From positions 1 to 64,000 of the forward strand of contig JAABST010000017.1 of the NCBI GenBank assembly GCA_011390275.1: a stretch of DNA of 64,000 nucleotides, written 5' to 3'. A model generated the notes under the pieces. That model worked only from the letters and a program-made list of their open reading frames with translations. It was not told the DNA's origin and did not search any database. Shown one piece after another: positions 54,379-63,647 of the stretch. Origin of the DNA: Geitlerinema sp. S16. GTDB lineage: Bacteria; Cyanobacteriota; Cyanobacteriia; Cyanobacteriales; Geitlerinemataceae. Position 1 is the first letter of the stretch. Each line of letters begins with the position of its first letter. The translations under genes and the position numbers were made by a program.

Positions 54379-54802
54379 GTGTTTTCTCAGTTCGGACTTT
54401 GACGAAGTAGGCGATGTGGATCGGAGCGTGCGGCGCTTAGTCGATGAGCTGACCGCTGGATGTGTGGGGTTTGATCGTGCTGGAAGCGAGTCGGAGGGAG
54501 TCTGATCGGGTCTCACCGCGATACGCTCACCGTCTGTTCTATCTATTGGCACAGTTCCATCGATAGTCTCATCGATCAAACGAGGTGAGCTGCCACCGCT
54601 TTCCAAACCATGATAGGGGCAACCGGGTCGCTCGCTAAACCTGACATGCGGGTCTGCGATCGCGATCGCGCTACGATTATCGCGATCCACACCGTGCGCG
54701 AACCGCTCGATGGACGATTGCGAGCTATTGCAAGCCAGTCGCGTGGTTGACGACCCTCACGCTTTCAGAACACACCCAATCCAAACCCTCCACCCAAACT
54801 TT

Positions 54803-55810
54803 ATGAAACTCGTCTGGATTTTTCTCGCGATCGTCATCGGGTCAATTTTCCTCGTCGAGCTGGTCTTGCGGCTTGCCTTTGGTTTCGGTAATCCGCTGAT
54901 CTATCTGGCGGAAGACGATATCGGCTATCGACTCGCACCCAACCAAGAGACACGGCGCTTCGGCAACCGCATTCGGATCGATCGCTTCTCGATGCGTAAC
55001 GATGGTGAAATCACAATGCCGCCCTTGCCGACGACGTTGCGGATCTTGCTGATTGGGGATTCGATCGCCAATGGCGGCTGGTGGACGGATCAAAGCGAGA
55101 CGATCTCGGCACGGCTACAAAAGCGGTTAGCCGGTTGGCACGGACGGAATCGCATTATTGGCACGGGCGCAGACGAAACGCCGGTGCAATACCCGATCGA
55201 CGCGATCGAAGTGCTGAATGCATCCGCGAATTCCTGGGGGCCTCGTAACGAGCTGGCGTATTTACGGCGTTTTGGCCATTTTCAAGCCGATCTCGTGATT
55301 TTGCTAATCAATACCGACGACTTATTTGCTGCGCCGCCCAATTCGTTACCCGTTGGCCGCAAAGTAACCTATCCCGATCGCAAACCCATCTCCGCCATTA
55401 TCGAATTTGTCCAGCGCCAATTTTTCCCGGAGCCAGAATTTCCACTGCCCCCAGAACCGGGTCCCGTTGGCGTCGAGGAAGCAAACCGAATCGCGATCGG
55501 AGACATTCAGAATCTGTTACAGACGGATGGCGTTCCGATGGTGACTGTTTTAACGCCGTTACTTCGAGAAGTCGAACCCAATCAGCGGGAGTATGAAATT
55601 GAAGCGCGACAAAAGCTGGCGAAATTTGTGGCAGAGCGCGAGATTACCCTGATCGATATTTTGCCGTTATTTCAAGCACGCGCTGAGGCTCCGGCGGATT
55701 TATTTCGTGACTCGATTCACCTCAGCTCGCTCGGTAATACGATCGTGACCGAAGAGATTGAACACGCGATCGCCGTTGCGATCGGCGATCAGTTTCACTC
55801 CATAAAGTAA
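54803..55810 (+). CDS. SGNH/GDSL hydrolase-family membrane-anchored protein
   Basis: The protein has 335 residues from the ATG at 54803. One membrane helix lies at the N-terminus (about 3-25, VWIFLAIVIGSIFLVELVLR), placing the enzyme outside the membrane. SGNH blocks are seen: LLIGDSIANGGWW (Ser of block I), the Gly/Asn blocks around NASANSWGPRNELAYLR, and the C-terminal DSIHLSSLGN with the Asp-His pair. Such proteins are esterases or O-acetyltransferase-like enzymes acting on polysaccharides or lipids; the substrate is unknown. It is divergent from btpA and followed by a MITE-like repeat. The catalytic residues are intact. Confidence 0.75.
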   Translation: MKLVWIFLAIVIGSIFLVELVLRLAFGFGNPLIYLAEDDIGYRLAPNQETRRFGNRIRIDRFSMRNDGEITMPPLPTTLRILLIGDSIANGGWWTDQSETISARLQKRLAGWHGRNRIIGTGADETPVQYPIDAIEVLNASANSWGPRNELAYLRRFGHFQADLVILLINTDDLFAAPPNSLPVGRKVTYPDRKPISAIIEFVQRQFFPEPEFPLPPEPGPVGVEEANRIAIGDIQNLLQTDGVPMVTVLTPLLREVEPNQREYEIEARQKLAKFVAEREITLIDILPLFQARAEAPADLFRDSIHLSSLGNTIVTEEIEHAIAVAIGDQFHSIK

Positions 55811-55875
55811 CGAAAGCAATAGGCAACTTCAGTAACTCGATCTTCATCCTAAAAAAACGTTTGAAAAGCTCCCGG

Positions 55876-56043
55876 ATACGAAATCGGCCTATATGTAAGC
55901 TTGGATCGTCGCTCTGGGTGGACACACCGCACCATTTGCTTCGCAAAGGCTACGCCAACGACCCCGCGTGGTGACTGAGCCTGTCGAAGTCCAGTGATCA
56001 TAGGCATTTTTGTATTTTTTCCATACAGAATCGAATTTCGTAT
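55876..56043. mobile_element. MITE-like element (copy C), related to copy A
   Basis: ATACGAAATCGGCCTATATG at the left and the inverse of ATACGAAATTCGATTCTGTA at the right end form imperfect terminal inverted repeats. Blocks ATCGTCGCTCT and TCATAGGCATTTTT, and the end CCATACAGAATCG, match copy A at 16.1 kb. Inside lie two further common cyanobacterial words, GCTTCGCAAAGGCTACGCC and an inverted ACTTCGACAGGCTCAGT. It is 168 bp long. Confidence 0.65.
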
Positions 56044-56057
56044 GAAAGCCTTACACA

Positions 56058-56220
56058 GCCTAGGCTTGGGCAATTTCACGCAAAACGGCTGTAATCCTTG
56101 TCAATCAAGGGGTTTGGCCGACTTTAAAGACACATTCTCAGTGTCTCCAGTCTGGCCTATCAGCCTGGTTGCTGATGATTTCCCGCAAGGCATCCCGCTC
56201 TCTGATGGCATTTCTCCGTA
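56058..56220. other. Cluster of stem-loops in an AT-rich gap; possible structured RNA or element remnant
   Basis: At least four stems follow in 120 bp: the palindrome AGCCTAGGCT (56058-56067), CCTTG-TCAAT-CAAGG (56096-56110), a nested stem GGCCGACT/AGTCTGGCC (56116-56157) enclosing AGACAC-N7-GTGTCT, and ATCAGC-N6-GCTGAT (56159-56176). No coding frame with family character covers it. From 56221 to 56732 the sequence is AT-rich, without other recognisable features apart from the promoter region of the next gene. Confidence 0.4.
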
Positions 56221-56732
56221 TAAAAAGTCTATTTTTTTCTTGCCTACGGCTCTCAATCAGCACGAATACGTATCAAAAAGTCAAAATACCGTCCACCTCC
56301 TCAACAGCTCCAATACTGAGAGATACAGAGAATTAGGGGATTACAAAGCCCAAATTTAAAGATATCAAGAAGATACTCGAAAAATATTTACATCTTCACC
56401 ACTAATTCTGTTTAATAGGGCTTAGGTGGATCTAATTCTTTTGTTTGCAACTAATCTCTCTTCCAAACTGTTTTTCCTACGTAACTCAAGGGCAAAATAC
56501 TCTCAAGCCCAAGAGCAATTGAGATAAGCATCACTGGCTTCTTCTGAGCGAGTCTTCATTCCTCCCTCAACCTCTGTATCTACCTACGTAAAAAGACAGA
56601 GAAAAGTATTGCTTTCGATAGCAAGTAATAAGTCGATAAAGCTTCCATAAAGTAGCGCTTCTACTGTAGACAGGCGGATTCTTAAAAGACTACGATAGTA
56701 ATTGAAACAGACACACAGCACCCTTCCAGATC

Positions 56733-57536
56733 ATGAAAAACACACCAATTGCAACCTTCGTTACAGCCCTTGCACTCACTGGAGTTTTTGCATCCTCCGC
56801 TCAAGCAGTTGGGTTCAGCTTTAAAACCAACTATAGTGCAGCCCTCACTGGGGGCGATATCTGGAAGGGCGATATCTGGCTAGACTCGATCGAGTTTGAC
56901 GGAATAACGATCAACAAATTTTCCGTTGTTGAAGCCGCTAAAATTGTTAGCAATGACCTCTGGACGGGGAGTAATACTGGAGCCGCAAGTGCAGACTTGG
57001 GAGATAAGGCTACTGTCGGTTTGAAGCAAGAAAAACTAACAGAGTCTGGTGCTGTTGCAGCCCTCGGAAACCTCAACCTCAACAGTATTATTGATACGGA
57101 GGATACAGGTAGCTTTGCCATTGATGTGATGTTTGACAAAGCGGTTGATAACATCTTGGTCTGGGAACGGGGTCAGAACAGTAAGCTTGACATTCAAGCT
57201 ATTGACTATAAAGGAAATTTGATTGGCAACTTAATCAATTTACCTCGGTCTAACAATTGGACTGATGCTGGATATAGCATTGATACAAAGGAAATTGGTG
57301 GCGCTCAAAAAGTGTCTTCCATTGGCTTGAGCTTGGCCGATCTTGGTTTAAGCAGCAGCGATTCCATTTTTGGCTACCGGATGATTAGCCAAAGTTCCTA
57401 TCAAGGCCCTGACTGGAAAATCTTAGGAACCACTGACGCCACTCCTGCTTCTGTACCTGAACCGGCTACGGTTCTCGGTTTAGGTTTGGTTGCCGGTTCA
57501 CTCTTTACCAGCCGTCGCCGCCAAAAAAGCGCATAA
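56733..57536 (+). CDS. PEP-CTERM sorting-domain protein
   Basis: The protein has 267 residues. It has an N-terminal signal peptide (TFVTALALTGVFASSAQA), a beta-rich mature domain without recognised fold, and a C-terminal PEP-CTERM signal: VPEPATVLGLGLVAGSLFTS followed by RRRQKSA. PEP-CTERM proteins are processed by exosortase EpsH/XrtA-type enzymes and sent to the cell surface, often with exopolysaccharide. No exosortase is adjacent. Codon use is more AT-rich than in neighbours, and the gene lies in an AT-rich, repeat-bordered stretch, which suggests recent acquisition. A strong terminator follows (57656-57690). The specific function is unknown. Confidence 0.85.
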   Translation: MKNTPIATFVTALALTGVFASSAQAVGFSFKTNYSAALTGGDIWKGDIWLDSIEFDGITINKFSVVEAAKIVSNDLWTGSNTGAASADLGDKATVGLKQEKLTESGAVAALGNLNLNSIIDTEDTGSFAIDVMFDKAVDNILVWERGQNSKLDIQAIDYKGNLIGNLINLPRSNNWTDAGYSIDTKEIGGAQKVSSIGLSLADLGLSSSDSIFGYRMISQSSYQGPDWKILGTTDATPASVPEPATVLGLGLVAGSLFTSRRRQKSA

Positions 57537-57655
57537 TCGAATCGCCAATGTCGGATCGCCCTTTGCTGATCGAGTGAGTGCCGTCCAAAAACGTGAGTTT
57601 CTTAGCAAGTAGGGGACTTACGTGGTTGCGGGCTAGAGAAAGAGACTTAGCCATC

Positions 57656-57690
57656 CCCCCCTCGGGTTATATACCAGGAGGGGTTTTTTT
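57656..57690 (+). terminator. Intrinsic terminator of the PEP-CTERM gene
   Basis: CCCCTCGGG pairs with the arm around CCAGGAGGGG, with an AT-rich loop, and is followed by seven T. It lies about 120 bp after the stop codon. Confidence 0.85.
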
Positions 57691-57810
57691 CTGGATACAT
57701 TCACGAATATAGCGGTTTTACTGCCGATGCGATACAGCTAAACCCTTGATTCTCAGTTCGTTTCAGGTTCTATAGCTGTTACTCACAATTCCTGAAATTG
57801 CTATAAGTTC

Positions 57811-58956
57811 ATGCAATATCGCCGTTTTGGCCGTACGAACCTGATGCTGTCGGTCTTCAGCCTGGGGACGATGCGCTACCTCGAATCTCAGGCCAACGCG
57901 ATCGCCACGATTCGCGCGGCCATTGATCGCGGGATTAACCATATCGAGACGGCGCGGGGCTACGGCCAGAGCGAGGCATTTCTCGGGGCGGCGCTGGCGG
58001 CTGGGGTCGATCGCGATCGGGTCTACATCACAACGAAGATTCCGCCGAGTCCCGATGCCGCGACCATGACCCAGGCGATCGAGGATTCCCTGCGACGCCT
58101 CAACACCGATTACATCGACAATCTCGCGATTCATGGTCTCAATACCGCCGAGCATCTCGCTTGGGTTGCGTCACCGGTTGGCTGTATGGCCGCGCTGAAC
58201 GAAGCGGTCAAGGCGGGCAAAATTCGCAATTTGGGCTTTTCGAGTCACGGTAGCCGCGAGACGATCGCCGCTGCGATGCAGATCGAGGCGTTTTCGTTTG
58301 TTAATCTGCATTACTATCTCTTTTTTCAACGTCACGCCCCGCTGCTAGATCTGGCGCGATCGCGTGATCTCGGCCTGCTGATTATTTCCCCCGCCGACAA
58401 GGGCGGCCAACTCCACACGCCGCCCCAGACGTTGATCGATCGTTGCACCCCGCTCTCGCCCCTCGGTTTGAACTATCGCTTTCTCCTCAGCGATCGGCGC
58501 ATTACCACCCTCAGCCTTGGCGCGGCGAACCCTGACGAGCTGGCGACGCCGCTGTCCTGGAGCGATGCCACCGAGACGCTGACCGCTGACGAACACGAGA
58601 TCATCGCCCAGCTCGATCGCGCCGAACGGGACGCCCTCGGAGCCGATCGCTGCGCCCAATGTTACGAGTGTCTGCCCTGCCCGGAAGCGATCCACATTCC
58701 GGAAGTGCTGCGGTTGCGGAACTTGGCGATCGGTCACGAGATGACAAGTTTTGGGCAATATCGCTATCGCATGTTCGAGAACGCCGGTCACTGGTTCCCC
58801 GGACGGCGCGGCCATCGCTGTACCGACTGCGGCGACTGCCTGCCCCGCTGCCCGGAACAGCTCGACATTCCGCGCTTGCTGCGAGACACTCACGATCGGC
58901 TCAATACTGATCGGCGACGGCGATTATGGGGTGATGATGATCCAGGGCGATCTTGA
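57811..58956 (+). CDS. Aldo/keto reductase with C-terminal ferredoxin-like 4Fe-4S region
   Basis: The protein has 381 residues. Residues 1 to about 270 form an aldo/keto reductase TIM barrel: RRFGRTNLMLSVFSLGTMRY, the catalytic-Tyr region HIETARGYGQSEAFLG, TTKIPPSPD with the catalytic Lys, and DYIDNLAIHGL. The C-terminal part carries two Cys clusters, CAQCYECLPCPE and CTDCGDCLPRCPE, that should bind Fe-S clusters. Fusions of this kind are predicted oxidoreductases with unknown substrates. The stop overlaps the miaA start by 23 bp, which indicates translational coupling. Both cysteine clusters appear complete. Confidence 0.88.
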   Translation: MQYRRFGRTNLMLSVFSLGTMRYLESQANAIATIRAAIDRGINHIETARGYGQSEAFLGAALAAGVDRDRVYITTKIPPSPDAATMTQAIEDSLRRLNTDYIDNLAIHGLNTAEHLAWVASPVGCMAALNEAVKAGKIRNLGFSSHGSRETIAAAMQIEAFSFVNLHYYLFFQRHAPLLDLARSRDLGLLIISPADKGGQLHTPPQTLIDRCTPLSPLGLNYRFLLSDRRITTLSLGAANPDELATPLSWSDATETLTADEHEIIAQLDRAERDALGADRCAQCYECLPCPEAIHIPEVLRLRNLAIGHEMTSFGQYRYRMFENAGHWFPGRRGHRCTDCGDCLPRCPEQLDIPRLLRDTHDRLNTDRRRRLWGDDDPGRS

Positions 58957-60001
58957 ACGTGAAACTGAACCAAAACCGGGCGAATTGATCGTGCCGCGAT
59001 CTGATCCGCGATCCGATCGGCGATTGAATACGGGTCAACATCAACCCGGTTTAATCGTGGTGTGTGGCGCGACGGCGACGGGGAAAACGAGTCTGGCGAT
59101 CGAGCTGGCGCAACGCTTGGGATCGATCGTGATCAGCGCTGATTCGCGGCTGGTGTATCGCGGGTTTGATATCGGCACGGCGAAACCGACGCAGGCGGAA
59201 CGGCAAGGTGTGGCGCATTATGCGATCGATATTTGCGAGCCGCGCGAGACGCTAACGGTGGCGGATTATCAAACGCAGGTTCGCGAGATTATTGCTCAAC
59301 AACACGCCAAATTAGCAGCGCGATCGAGTCTCGATAATTCTGAGGATTCTCGTTCTCATCGGTGTTCCGGCTGGCCAATCCTGGCAGGCGGTACAGGACT
59401 TTATATCAAATCGATCGTCCGGGGCATGAAAATCCCTCGCGTTGCGCCCGATTACGGCTTGCGCGATCAATTGGCAAACCTAGGACAGCGGCAGTGTTAC
59501 GCCTTTTTGCAGCAGGTCGATCGCGCCGCCACGACCAAAATTCACGCCAATGACATCCATCGCACCCTTCGCGCCCTCGAAGTGTTTTACGTGACGGGTC
59601 GATCGCTAACCTCGCAACAGGGCGAAGCGCCGCCGGACTACCCGATCGTGCAAATCGGCCTGAGTTGCGATCGCGATCGGCTCGATCGGCGAATTCAGCA
59701 GCGTACGGCGCAGATGGTCGCGGCGGGCTTGGTCGAGGAAGTGCGATCGCTCTGTGCCAAATACGGCGACACGTTGCCGTTACTCGACACGCTGGGCTAC
59801 GCCGAATTTCGTCAATACTTGGCCGGTGAAATTGATCGCGACACGGCGATCGAGCTGACTGCGATTCATACCCGACAGTTCGCTAAACGCCAGCGCACCT
59901 GGTTTCAAAAAGATCGATCAATCCATTGGATTGACGCAGATGCCCCGGATCGGTTCGATCAAGCCTTGGTGATCCTTGGACGATCGCTGGGGATAATCTG
60001 A
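58934..60001 (+). CDS. miaA: tRNA dimethylallyltransferase MiaA
   Basis: The protein has 355 residues from the ATG at 58934 (another ATG follows directly at 58937). The open frame extends further upstream, but only through the preceding gene. MiaA adds a dimethylallyl group to A37 of tRNAs that read UNN codons. Visible are the P-loop CGATATGKTSLAIELA, VISADSRLVYRGFDIGTAKP, ILAGGTGLYIKSIVRGM, and the C-terminal TLGYAEFRQYLAGEID and IHTRQFAKRQRTWFQ. The N-terminal 40 residues (ETEPKPGELIVPRSDPRSDR) are a charged extension. It is coupled by overlap with the upstream aldo/keto reductase gene. Confidence 0.93.
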   Translation: MMIQGDLERETEPKPGELIVPRSDPRSDRRLNTGQHQPGLIVVCGATATGKTSLAIELAQRLGSIVISADSRLVYRGFDIGTAKPTQAERQGVAHYAIDICEPRETLTVADYQTQVREIIAQQHAKLAARSSLDNSEDSRSHRCSGWPILAGGTGLYIKSIVRGMKIPRVAPDYGLRDQLANLGQRQCYAFLQQVDRAATTKIHANDIHRTLRALEVFYVTGRSLTSQQGEAPPDYPIVQIGLSCDRDRLDRRIQQRTAQMVAAGLVEEVRSLCAKYGDTLPLLDTLGYAEFRQYLAGEIDRDTAIELTAIHTRQFAKRQRTWFQKDRSIHWIDADAPDRFDQALVILGRSLGII

Positions 60002-60110
60002 GCAAAGCGTAGCGGTTTAACGATCGAGGCGGCAAAATTAAGATAGTGGGCGTGTCAAATCGCGCTTAACTTTACATCGTAAACCTGGCTATGGAGTGTT
60101 AATTGATAGG

Positions 60111-60551
60111 ATGCAAAAAAACATTGGAACCCACTTGGTCGTTGATGCGTGGGAAGCGCCTAGCGAATTGTTAAATGATCCCGAGTGCATTCGCCAAGCA
60201 CTCATTAATGCAATTTCAGCAGGAGGTGCAACGTTGATTGACCTGTGTGTTCACCAGTTCAGCCCCCACGGAGTGACCGCAACTGCAACCCTTGCAGAAT
60301 CACATATCGCCATTCATACCTGGCCTGAATACGGGTATTTTGCCGCTGATATTTTCTTCTGTGGAGCCGGTGAACCACAAAAAGCACTGGAGTTCCTGAA
60401 ATCAGCCCTGCAAGCGAACCGAGCAACCGTCACCGAAGTTGTCCGCCGTTTTGAGATGTCATCTGCGATGATTGCCGAAACCGCTTCAACCCTCGAAACT
60501 CGTGACATTGATCGACAGGAACGCGTCATGACGACTTCGGGTCATCTGTAA
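60111..60551 (+). CDS. speD: S-adenosylmethionine decarboxylase proenzyme (SpeD/SpeH, bacterial type)
   Basis: The protein has 146 residues from the ATG at 60111; a GTG five codons upstream is also open. The proenzyme cuts itself at Ser64 within LAESHIAIHTWPEYGYFAAD to form the pyruvoyl cofactor, then makes decarboxylated SAM for spermidine synthesis. THLVVDAWEAP at the start and DIFFCGAGEPQKALEF near the centre are typical. The Ser, the His of HTWPE and the catalytic Cys (FFCG) are all present. The tail of about 25 residues is unusually long (STLETRDIDRQERVM). A hairpin follows at 60595-60637. speE is not adjacent. Confidence 0.93.
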   Translation: MQKNIGTHLVVDAWEAPSELLNDPECIRQALINAISAGGATLIDLCVHQFSPHGVTATATLAESHIAIHTWPEYGYFAADIFFCGAGEPQKALEFLKSALQANRATVTEVVRRFEMSSAMIAETASTLETRDIDRQERVMTTSGHL

Positions 60552-60594
60552 AACTAAATAGTGCGCACGTACATCTACCGTACAAGCCTAGAGG

Positions 60595-60637
60595 CGACAG
60601 ACTCCCTAAGTTTTTCTGAAATAAAGCGAGTCTGTCG
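60595..60637 (+). terminator. Probable terminator of speD
   Basis: CGACAGACTC and GAGTCTGTCG form a perfect 10-bp stem with a 23-nt loop, 44 bp after the speD stop; the T-run after it (GCTTTAA) is weak. The rest of the gap to 60838 contains GTGCACCA-type tandem words near 60670-60690 and three GCAACGAT words. Confidence 0.55.
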
Positions 60638-60838
60638 GCTTTAATGTGATTGAATCACCCGTGCATCACTAGTGCACCAGTGCACCAGTGCAACGATTTT
60701 AATATCAGCGCAACGATCGTCGGCGCAACGATTTTCAGAACAGCGATCATCGGTACAACAAGCGATCCAGTTCAGTGCCGATCGCGGCGTTCGTAAGTTC
60801 AGACTGCCAGTTACTCGTTAATTGTTACTGCTCGATAT

Positions 60839-61939
60839 GTGATCGTGTTTATGCTGACGGACGCCCTTAGCCTCGCAAAACTGTTGTGGCCCCTGGCTCT
60901 CGTGCTTCTCAGTGCGATCGGTGGTGTCATTTTTGAGCGTCGTGCGATTGTTTATCTGCGGGCGATCGCCATGCGGACGGGCTGGCCGGGGTATTCCCTG
61001 GTGCTGTCGTCCCTGCGTGGTATGACCTTGCTGTGGTTTATCCTACTCGGTTTTTTTTGCGCCAGCCTGAGCCTCGATCTCAATGCACAACTGCGATCGC
61101 TGTTCGATAAAAGCCTGATGGCGATCACGCTGATTTCCGCCACGATCGTTATCGCCCGCCTCGCTGTCGGCTTCATCGCACTATACGGCGACAAAAACGA
61201 TAACGCCTCACCCGTGACCTCGCTGTTCGAGAACCTGACCAAGCTGGCGATTTTCAGCATTGGCATCCTGATCGTCATCCAATCCCTGGGGATTTCCATC
61301 TCGCCCTTGCTCACTGCTCTTGGGGTCGGTGGTGTTTCGATCGGTTTGGCCTTGCAAAATACTCTCGCCAACCTCTTTTCCGGCCTGAATATCATCATGT
61401 CGAAAAAAGTCCGTCCCGGCGATTACGTCGAGCTGGGAACCGGCGAAACGGGCTACGTAACCGACGTGGAATGGCGCTACACCGTCATCCAAGATATCTT
61501 CGACAACCAGATCGTGATTCCCAACTCGCGGATTGTGGCTTCGGCGTTTAAAAACTACGGGTTGCCGCATCGTAATCTAACGGTCGATCTACGCCTCGGA
61601 ATTGCCTACGGCTGCGATCTGCGACAGGTCGAACTCGTCACGCTCGACGTAGCGCGGGAACTGCAAAATTGCTGTTTACAAGCCTTCCCCGGCAAAGCTC
61701 CCTTTTTTCTCTACGAAAGCTTTAGTTATTTCAGCGTAGACTGTCGAGTCTTTGTCCACGCGAAAGACTACCTGGCCGGTTTGCAATTGCGCAATGAGCT
61801 GATTAAGCGGCTGCATGAACGCTATAAAATAGAGGGCATCGAACTCGCCTTTCCGATCGCAGCGGCCTATCTACCCGATCGCGATCGCGATCGCGCCCGC
61901 AAACAGACCATCCCACAAATTTCAGACGGCCCACTATGA
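60839..61939 (+). CDS. MscS-family small-conductance mechanosensitive channel
   Basis: The protein has 366 residues from a GTG; the ATG at 60851 is an alternative. It has four to five membrane helices, then the MscS pore helix and beta domain: [20 protein letters not shown], followed by [40 protein letters not shown] and [18 protein letters not shown]. The C-terminal alpha/beta domain is present. The channel releases solutes on hypo-osmotic shock. The end is Asp/Arg-rich ([11 protein letters not shown]), encoded by overlapping GATCGC words. Its stop codon overlaps the ureB start (ATGA), so the two are co-translated. Confidence 0.9.
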   Translation: MIVFMLTDALSLAKLLWPLALVLLSAIGGVIFERRAIVYLRAIAMRTGWPGYSLVLSSLRGMTLLWFILLGFFCASLSLDLNAQLRSLFDKSLMAITLISATIVIARLAVGFIALYGDKNDNASPVTSLFENLTKLAIFSIGILIVIQSLGISISPLLTALGVGGVSIGLALQNTLANLFSGLNIIMSKKVRPGDYVELGTGETGYVTDVEWRYTVIQDIFDNQIVIPNSRIVASAFKNYGLPHRNLTVDLRLGIAYGCDLRQVELVTLDVARELQNCCLQAFPGKAPFFLYESFSYFSVDCRVFVHAKDYLAGLQLRNELIKRLHERYKIEGIELAFPIAAAYLPDRDRDRARKQTIPQISDGPL

Positions 61940-62247
61940 TCCCCGGTGAACTTTTCACGCCCGACGGCACGATCGAACTCAATGCGGGTCGTCCCACGAT
62001 AACCCTCACGGTCGCCAATACGGGCGATCGCCCGGTACAAATCGGCTCGCACTTTCATTTCTACGAAGTCAACGCCGCGCTGGAGTTCGATCGCGACCAA
62101 ACGAAGGGAATGCGCCTCGATATTCCCGCCGGAACCGCTGTCCGCTTTGAGCCGGGAGACGATCGCGAGGTGACCCTCGTTCCCTACGTCGGTCGCCGCG
62201 AGGTGTACGGTTTTAATGCCCAAATCGAAGGCGCGATCGATGCGTAG
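61936..62247 (+). CDS. ureB: Urease beta subunit
   Basis: The protein has 103 residues, the standard length for UreB of three-subunit ureases. Urease splits urea to ammonia and carbon dioxide; UreB forms trimers with UreA and the catalytic UreC. The sequence [60 protein letters not shown], and [11 protein letters not shown] is diagnostic. No ureA, ureC or accessory gene is adjacent; the gene sits behind an MscS channel gene with an ATGA overlap. Scattered urease genes are known in cyanobacteria, so this may be the functional copy. Confidence 0.95.
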   Translation: MIPGELFTPDGTIELNAGRPTITLTVANTGDRPVQIGSHFHFYEVNAALEFDRDQTKGMRLDIPAGTAVRFEPGDDREVTLVPYVGRREVYGFNAQIEGAIDA

Positions 62248-62427
62248 CGGTTTTTAATCCCCTGCTAATTTGGGAACTCTAGTCGTCGAATCGGCCAATT
62301 GGGAAATTTCATTTCCCAGTGCGTTCTCTTTTCTCGCTCTCACGCTACACTCCAAAGTCACCCATCTCTCAGGAAATCGTTATAGTGACAGGAGTTTTAT
62401 CATCCTTTCGATATAACGATATTTTTC

Positions 62428-63522
62428 ATGCAAACACTCCCAAGCCCGACGGCTGAGGCGATCAATCAATTTGATATTGATCAGCCGCGTAACGAACATC
62501 GTTTTGATCTTCCCGCTTCACTGCGTCAATGGGTGATTGATACATTACTCAAGCGTAAAGAAGAGAAAAATATTTATGTTTTTCTGGTTGCTGTCAATAT
62601 TTTGCTCACGAGTATTCCGATGGCGATCGGGCTATTTTTGCTCGAAGGTAAGATTCATCCGGCCTTGATGGTTGGTTTGGGGCTTGGTTACTTTGCCTTT
62701 CATTTTGTGACCTATGCGCGATCGTTTATCCTCGCACTGCACTATTCAACCCACACGTCAATTTTTAACAAAAAATTCCGTGTTTTAAAGCATATTTACG
62801 GCAGCTTTTTATCCTGCTTCTTTGGCATTCCGCCGAACATCTACTACGCACACCATATCGCAATGCACCATTGCGAAGATAACGTTGCGCCAAAGGATCT
62901 CAGCTCAACAATGATCTATCGACGTGATTCCAAGTGGCATCATTTTCTTTATATGCTGCGCTTTGCGGTTGCGATTTGGGTCGAGTTGCCCTATCTGTTG
63001 TTTCGCCAGCAACGCTATCAGGTTTTGATGCAATGTTTAGCGGGTGAGCTGTTCTTTTTTGGAACATCGGCCTATCTCTTTTCGCAACGTCCGATCGCAA
63101 CCTTTTTTGTCTTTCTCTTTCCCGTTGTCTTCATCTCCTTTGCCATGATGCAGGGCAACTGGAAACAACATATTTTTGTCGATCCGGACGAGCCGGATAA
63201 TAACTATAAATCGACGTTCACCTGCATTAACACCGTCTCAAATTCCCGCAATTTCAACGATGGTTACCACGTTGAACACCACGAAAACCCCGGTGTTCAA
63301 TGGCATCGCCTACCGGAGTATTTTCAGGAAAATCTTGAAAATCACGCCGCGAATGACTCGTTTATTTTCTCTGGGATTGGCGCGATGCAGGTGGGAACAC
63401 TGGTCTTAAATGGAGAATTTGAGAAGCTCGCCGAGTTTTATGTCAATATCGGCCAAAAACAGCGGACTAAGGATGAATTAATCGCGGAATTTAAACGCCG
63501 ATTAATTGCGGTCAATCTCTAG
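62428..63522 (+). CDS. Fatty-acid-desaturase-family membrane di-iron enzyme
   Basis: The protein has 364 residues with four hydrophobic segments. Three His clusters that bind two irons are visible: HYSTHTS (about residue 108), HHIAMHHCED (about 148) and DGYHVEHHENP (near 280). This is the fatty-acid desaturase/hydroxylase superfamily. The motifs do not match the classical DesA, DesB, DesC or DesD pattern closely, so the substrate may be a fatty acid, carotenoid or other lipid. AT-rich sequence and a partly symmetric CGTTATA/TATAACG pair lie just before the start. Codon use is slightly more AT-rich than average here. No redox partner is adjacent. Confidence 0.82.
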   Translation: MQTLPSPTAEAINQFDIDQPRNEHRFDLPASLRQWVIDTLLKRKEEKNIYVFLVAVNILLTSIPMAIGLFLLEGKIHPALMVGLGLGYFAFHFVTYARSFILALHYSTHTSIFNKKFRVLKHIYGSFLSCFFGIPPNIYYAHHIAMHHCEDNVAPKDLSSTMIYRRDSKWHHFLYMLRFAVAIWVELPYLLFRQQRYQVLMQCLAGELFFFGTSAYLFSQRPIATFFVFLFPVVFISFAMMQGNWKQHIFVDPDEPDNNYKSTFTCINTVSNSRNFNDGYHVEHHENPGVQWHRLPEYFQENLENHAANDSFIFSGIGAMQVGTLVLNGEFEKLAEFYVNIGQKQRTKDELIAEFKRRLIAVNL

Positions 63523-63647
63523 CGTTTACTCATCTAACGTTGTCATTTAGATTGATTAAATTGACTCTAGATTGCCGCGATCGGCTCGATCAAGCGATCG
63601 AGCCGGTAACGTATAAGGTGCTACACGATTACCCCTAACCCTGCACG

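Noticed and set aside
55994..56359. 121-codon ORF starting inside MITE copy C
   Set aside because: The start lies in a repeat and the body translates the stem-loop cluster; no family similarity was seen.
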